From CAXBNB01 sp049115735 (GTDB lineage Bacteria > Bacteroidota > Bacteroidia > Cytophagales > Cyclobacteriaceae): a stretch of 64,000 bases of DNA. The notes under the pieces were generated by a model. That model worked only from the letters and a program-made list of their open reading frames with translations, was not told the DNA's origin and did not search any database. The first letter of the stretch is position 1; the number at the start of each line of letters is the position of its first letter. Position numbers and translations under genes: made by a program. Shown piece by piece: positions 62,928 through 64,000 of the stretch. The stretch spans positions 1 through 64,000 of the forward strand of contig JAGDZP010000034.1 of NCBI GenBank assembly GCA_049115735.1, written 5' to 3'.

Positions 62928-64000
62928 TCACTTCTTGAGAATTCGGATTGCCAACTCACCATCAGGAATATCGACGGGTACCGTTATAATTCCGTTTTCA
63001 GCAGAAATCATTTTTGATTCTGAATACTGACCACTTTTAACATTTAAGAATGTGACTTCATAACTACCCACATCAGCCTTAAGAGCCAAGGTTGAAGATT
63101 TCGTACCTACAGCATGCAGGAAGATGGCAAACTCATCGCTGCTATTGGCAAGCACATAAGGAATTAATCCAGATGAAGACACCACCATTGAATTAGCCGG
63201 TTTTAATTTTTCAAGAGCAAATCCATGGATAAACTCACTGAGGACTTTGAGCTGCATACGCAAGGCAGCCCCTCCTCCACCTGGTGCTTTATTTTCTCCC
63301 AAGCCATCTTCACTCCCTGAGAAATAAGAATAGTCCAAATTATTAAAAAGGCTGCCTCCACTCATTATGAATTGCCAGGCCTGCAGCCTATAAATATCAT
63401 CTCCAGAACCTGCAAACCCAGACTCATCGAAACCAATCACTTTATCATAGTGATAATTCCAATTCACGGCATTCGGCCATGCATAATGAAAATTCACTAT
63501 TGATATTCTGTCACTCACATTGGGAATTGGCGCCATGTAATTGACATAATTCTGTGCAATCAAATGCTTCTTTTCCAGTCTGCTCTCCTCATCCTGAATA
63601 AATGAAGCGATCCATTCCTGCCAGTCGAGTGCCCTTTGCTGCGCAAAATGGGCTTCATACTTCCAGCTTTTCTCGGCCTGATCTACATTATTCAGTAAAT
63701 TAAGTACTGACACCTGGTTATCAGCCCAGGGCTCGTTCTGTATTTCGAAAAAGAAGTTGTCAAAATCATTCAATTCACTTACCATTTTTCGTACGTACAT
63801 CTCCTGGAACTTTATCAACTCCCCGTTATCTGTCGTATGCGCACTTTGATAGTTGATAGAGTCTGTCAGGTTAGTATTGTTCTTAGCATTTTGTGGATTG
63901 ATATCCCAATGTCGATCATTATATATGGATGAAAACAGTGTCACTTCTACTATCACGTCATTTTCATTAGCCACAGTCATAAACTTTTTCAGCCTGGTAA
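62928..64000 (-). CDS. Glycoside hydrolase-like enzyme (TIM barrel), 5' end outside the window
   Basis: The reading frame stays open to the window edge (T-R-L-K-K-F in front of MTVANEN), so the N-terminus is missing and at least 357 residues are present. Seen: VIVEVTLFSSIYNDRHW (barrel strand), FFFEIQNEPWADN with the Asn-Glu-Pro acid/base of clan GH-A, SIVNFHYAWP, and VIGFDESGFAG, whose Glu is the likely nucleophile. From about residue 265 an immunoglobulin-like C-terminal domain follows (GSYEVTFLNVKSGQY). It looks like a GH5/GH39-type enzyme; the family cannot be fixed by eye. Confidence 0.8.
   Translation of the reverse strand, partial: TRLKKFMTVANENDVIVEVTLFSSIYNDRHWDINPQNAKNNTNLTDSINYQSAHTTDNGELIKFQEMYVRKMVSELNDFDNFFFEIQNEPWADNQVSVLNLLNNVDQAEKSWKYEAHFAQQRALDWQEWIASFIQDEESRLEKKHLIAQNYVNYMAPIPNVSDRISIVNFHYAWPNAVNWNYHYDKVIGFDESGFAGSGDDIYRLQAWQFIMSGGSLFNNLDYSYFSGSEDGLGENKAPGGGGAALRMQLKVLSEFIHGFALEKLKPANSMVVSSSGLIPYVLANSSDEFAIFLHAVGTKSSTLALKADVGSYEVTFLNVKSGQYSESKMISAENGIITVPVDIPDGELAIRILKK

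Noticed and set aside
1..64000. tRNA, rRNA, riboswitch or complete insertion sequence
   Set aside because: Gaps were scanned by eye for T-arm, rRNA and terminal-repeat patterns; none was found. A covariance-model search would settle small RNAs.

Overview
The window looks like chromosomal DNA of a free-living, probably marine, Bacteroidota (Cytophagales-like). The evidence is a SusC/SusD pair with STN domain, FecR and ECF sigma factor, a Bacteroidota-type HU protein with a long tail, a T9SS type A sorting domain, a Nudix-type AraR, a GT117-like DUF2723 protein and three Cys-type sulfatases. I see no rRNA, tRNA, CRISPR array, prophage or complete insertion sequence. The genus cannot be fixed from sequence alone.

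Layout. (1) 144-4839, minus strand: an L-arabinose operon araR-araB-araD-araA, with a palindrome in front of araR. (2) 4972-8989: a YdjC-like deacetylase lipoprotein, an unknown lipoprotein, a toxin-antitoxin remnant (intact antitoxin, broken ParE/RelE-like toxin), iteron-like 22-bp tandem repeats, an HU-like gene and a decayed REP-associated transposase. (3) 9299-24850, minus strand: a polysaccharide utilisation locus made of ECF sigma, FecR, SusC, SusD, a GH106-like alpha-L-rhamnosidase, a sulfatase, a fragment of a second GH106 gene and an esterase-sulfatase fusion. The expected substrate is a sulfated, probably acylated, rhamnose-containing glycan. (4) 25140-39017: mostly household genes (thioesterase-like, MFS, universal stress protein, TMEM220, YihY, Ppx/GppA, M1 aminopeptidase, DUF2723, AGE epimerase, zinc dehydrogenase).

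(5) 39450-47857: a self-contained surface-protein cassette. Two similar palindromes precede a stand-alone LuxR-type HTH protein, followed by a tail-fibre-like protein with a C-terminal S74 intramolecular chaperone, a 1609-residue cadherin/Ig-repeat adhesin with a T9SS signal, and a strong terminator. This is my best candidate for an undescribed system. (6) 48063-52252: sulfatase, deoC, DUF1080 hydrolase and sugar isomerase, all minus. (7) 52842-55383: a three-gene redox operon (TlpA lipoprotein, thioredoxin, DUF6029-like outer-membrane protein with a C-terminal Cys pair). (8) 55631-64000: aldo/keto reductase, membrane-bound AraC-type regulator, GH2 with a C-terminal membrane anchor, DoxX, PQQ dehydrogenase with cytochrome c domain, and a glycoside hydrolase cut by the window end.

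Themes across the window: at least four copies of a REP-like palindrome (8-5-8 hairpin), one of which supplies a stop codon; a dead REP-type transposase; and a shared palindrome (CATGA-N4-TCATG) in front of the sulfatase at 52252 and the PQQ dehydrogenase at 62821. Several starts were set to an internal ATG instead of an upstream TTG where a signal peptide or lipobox fits only the ATG.
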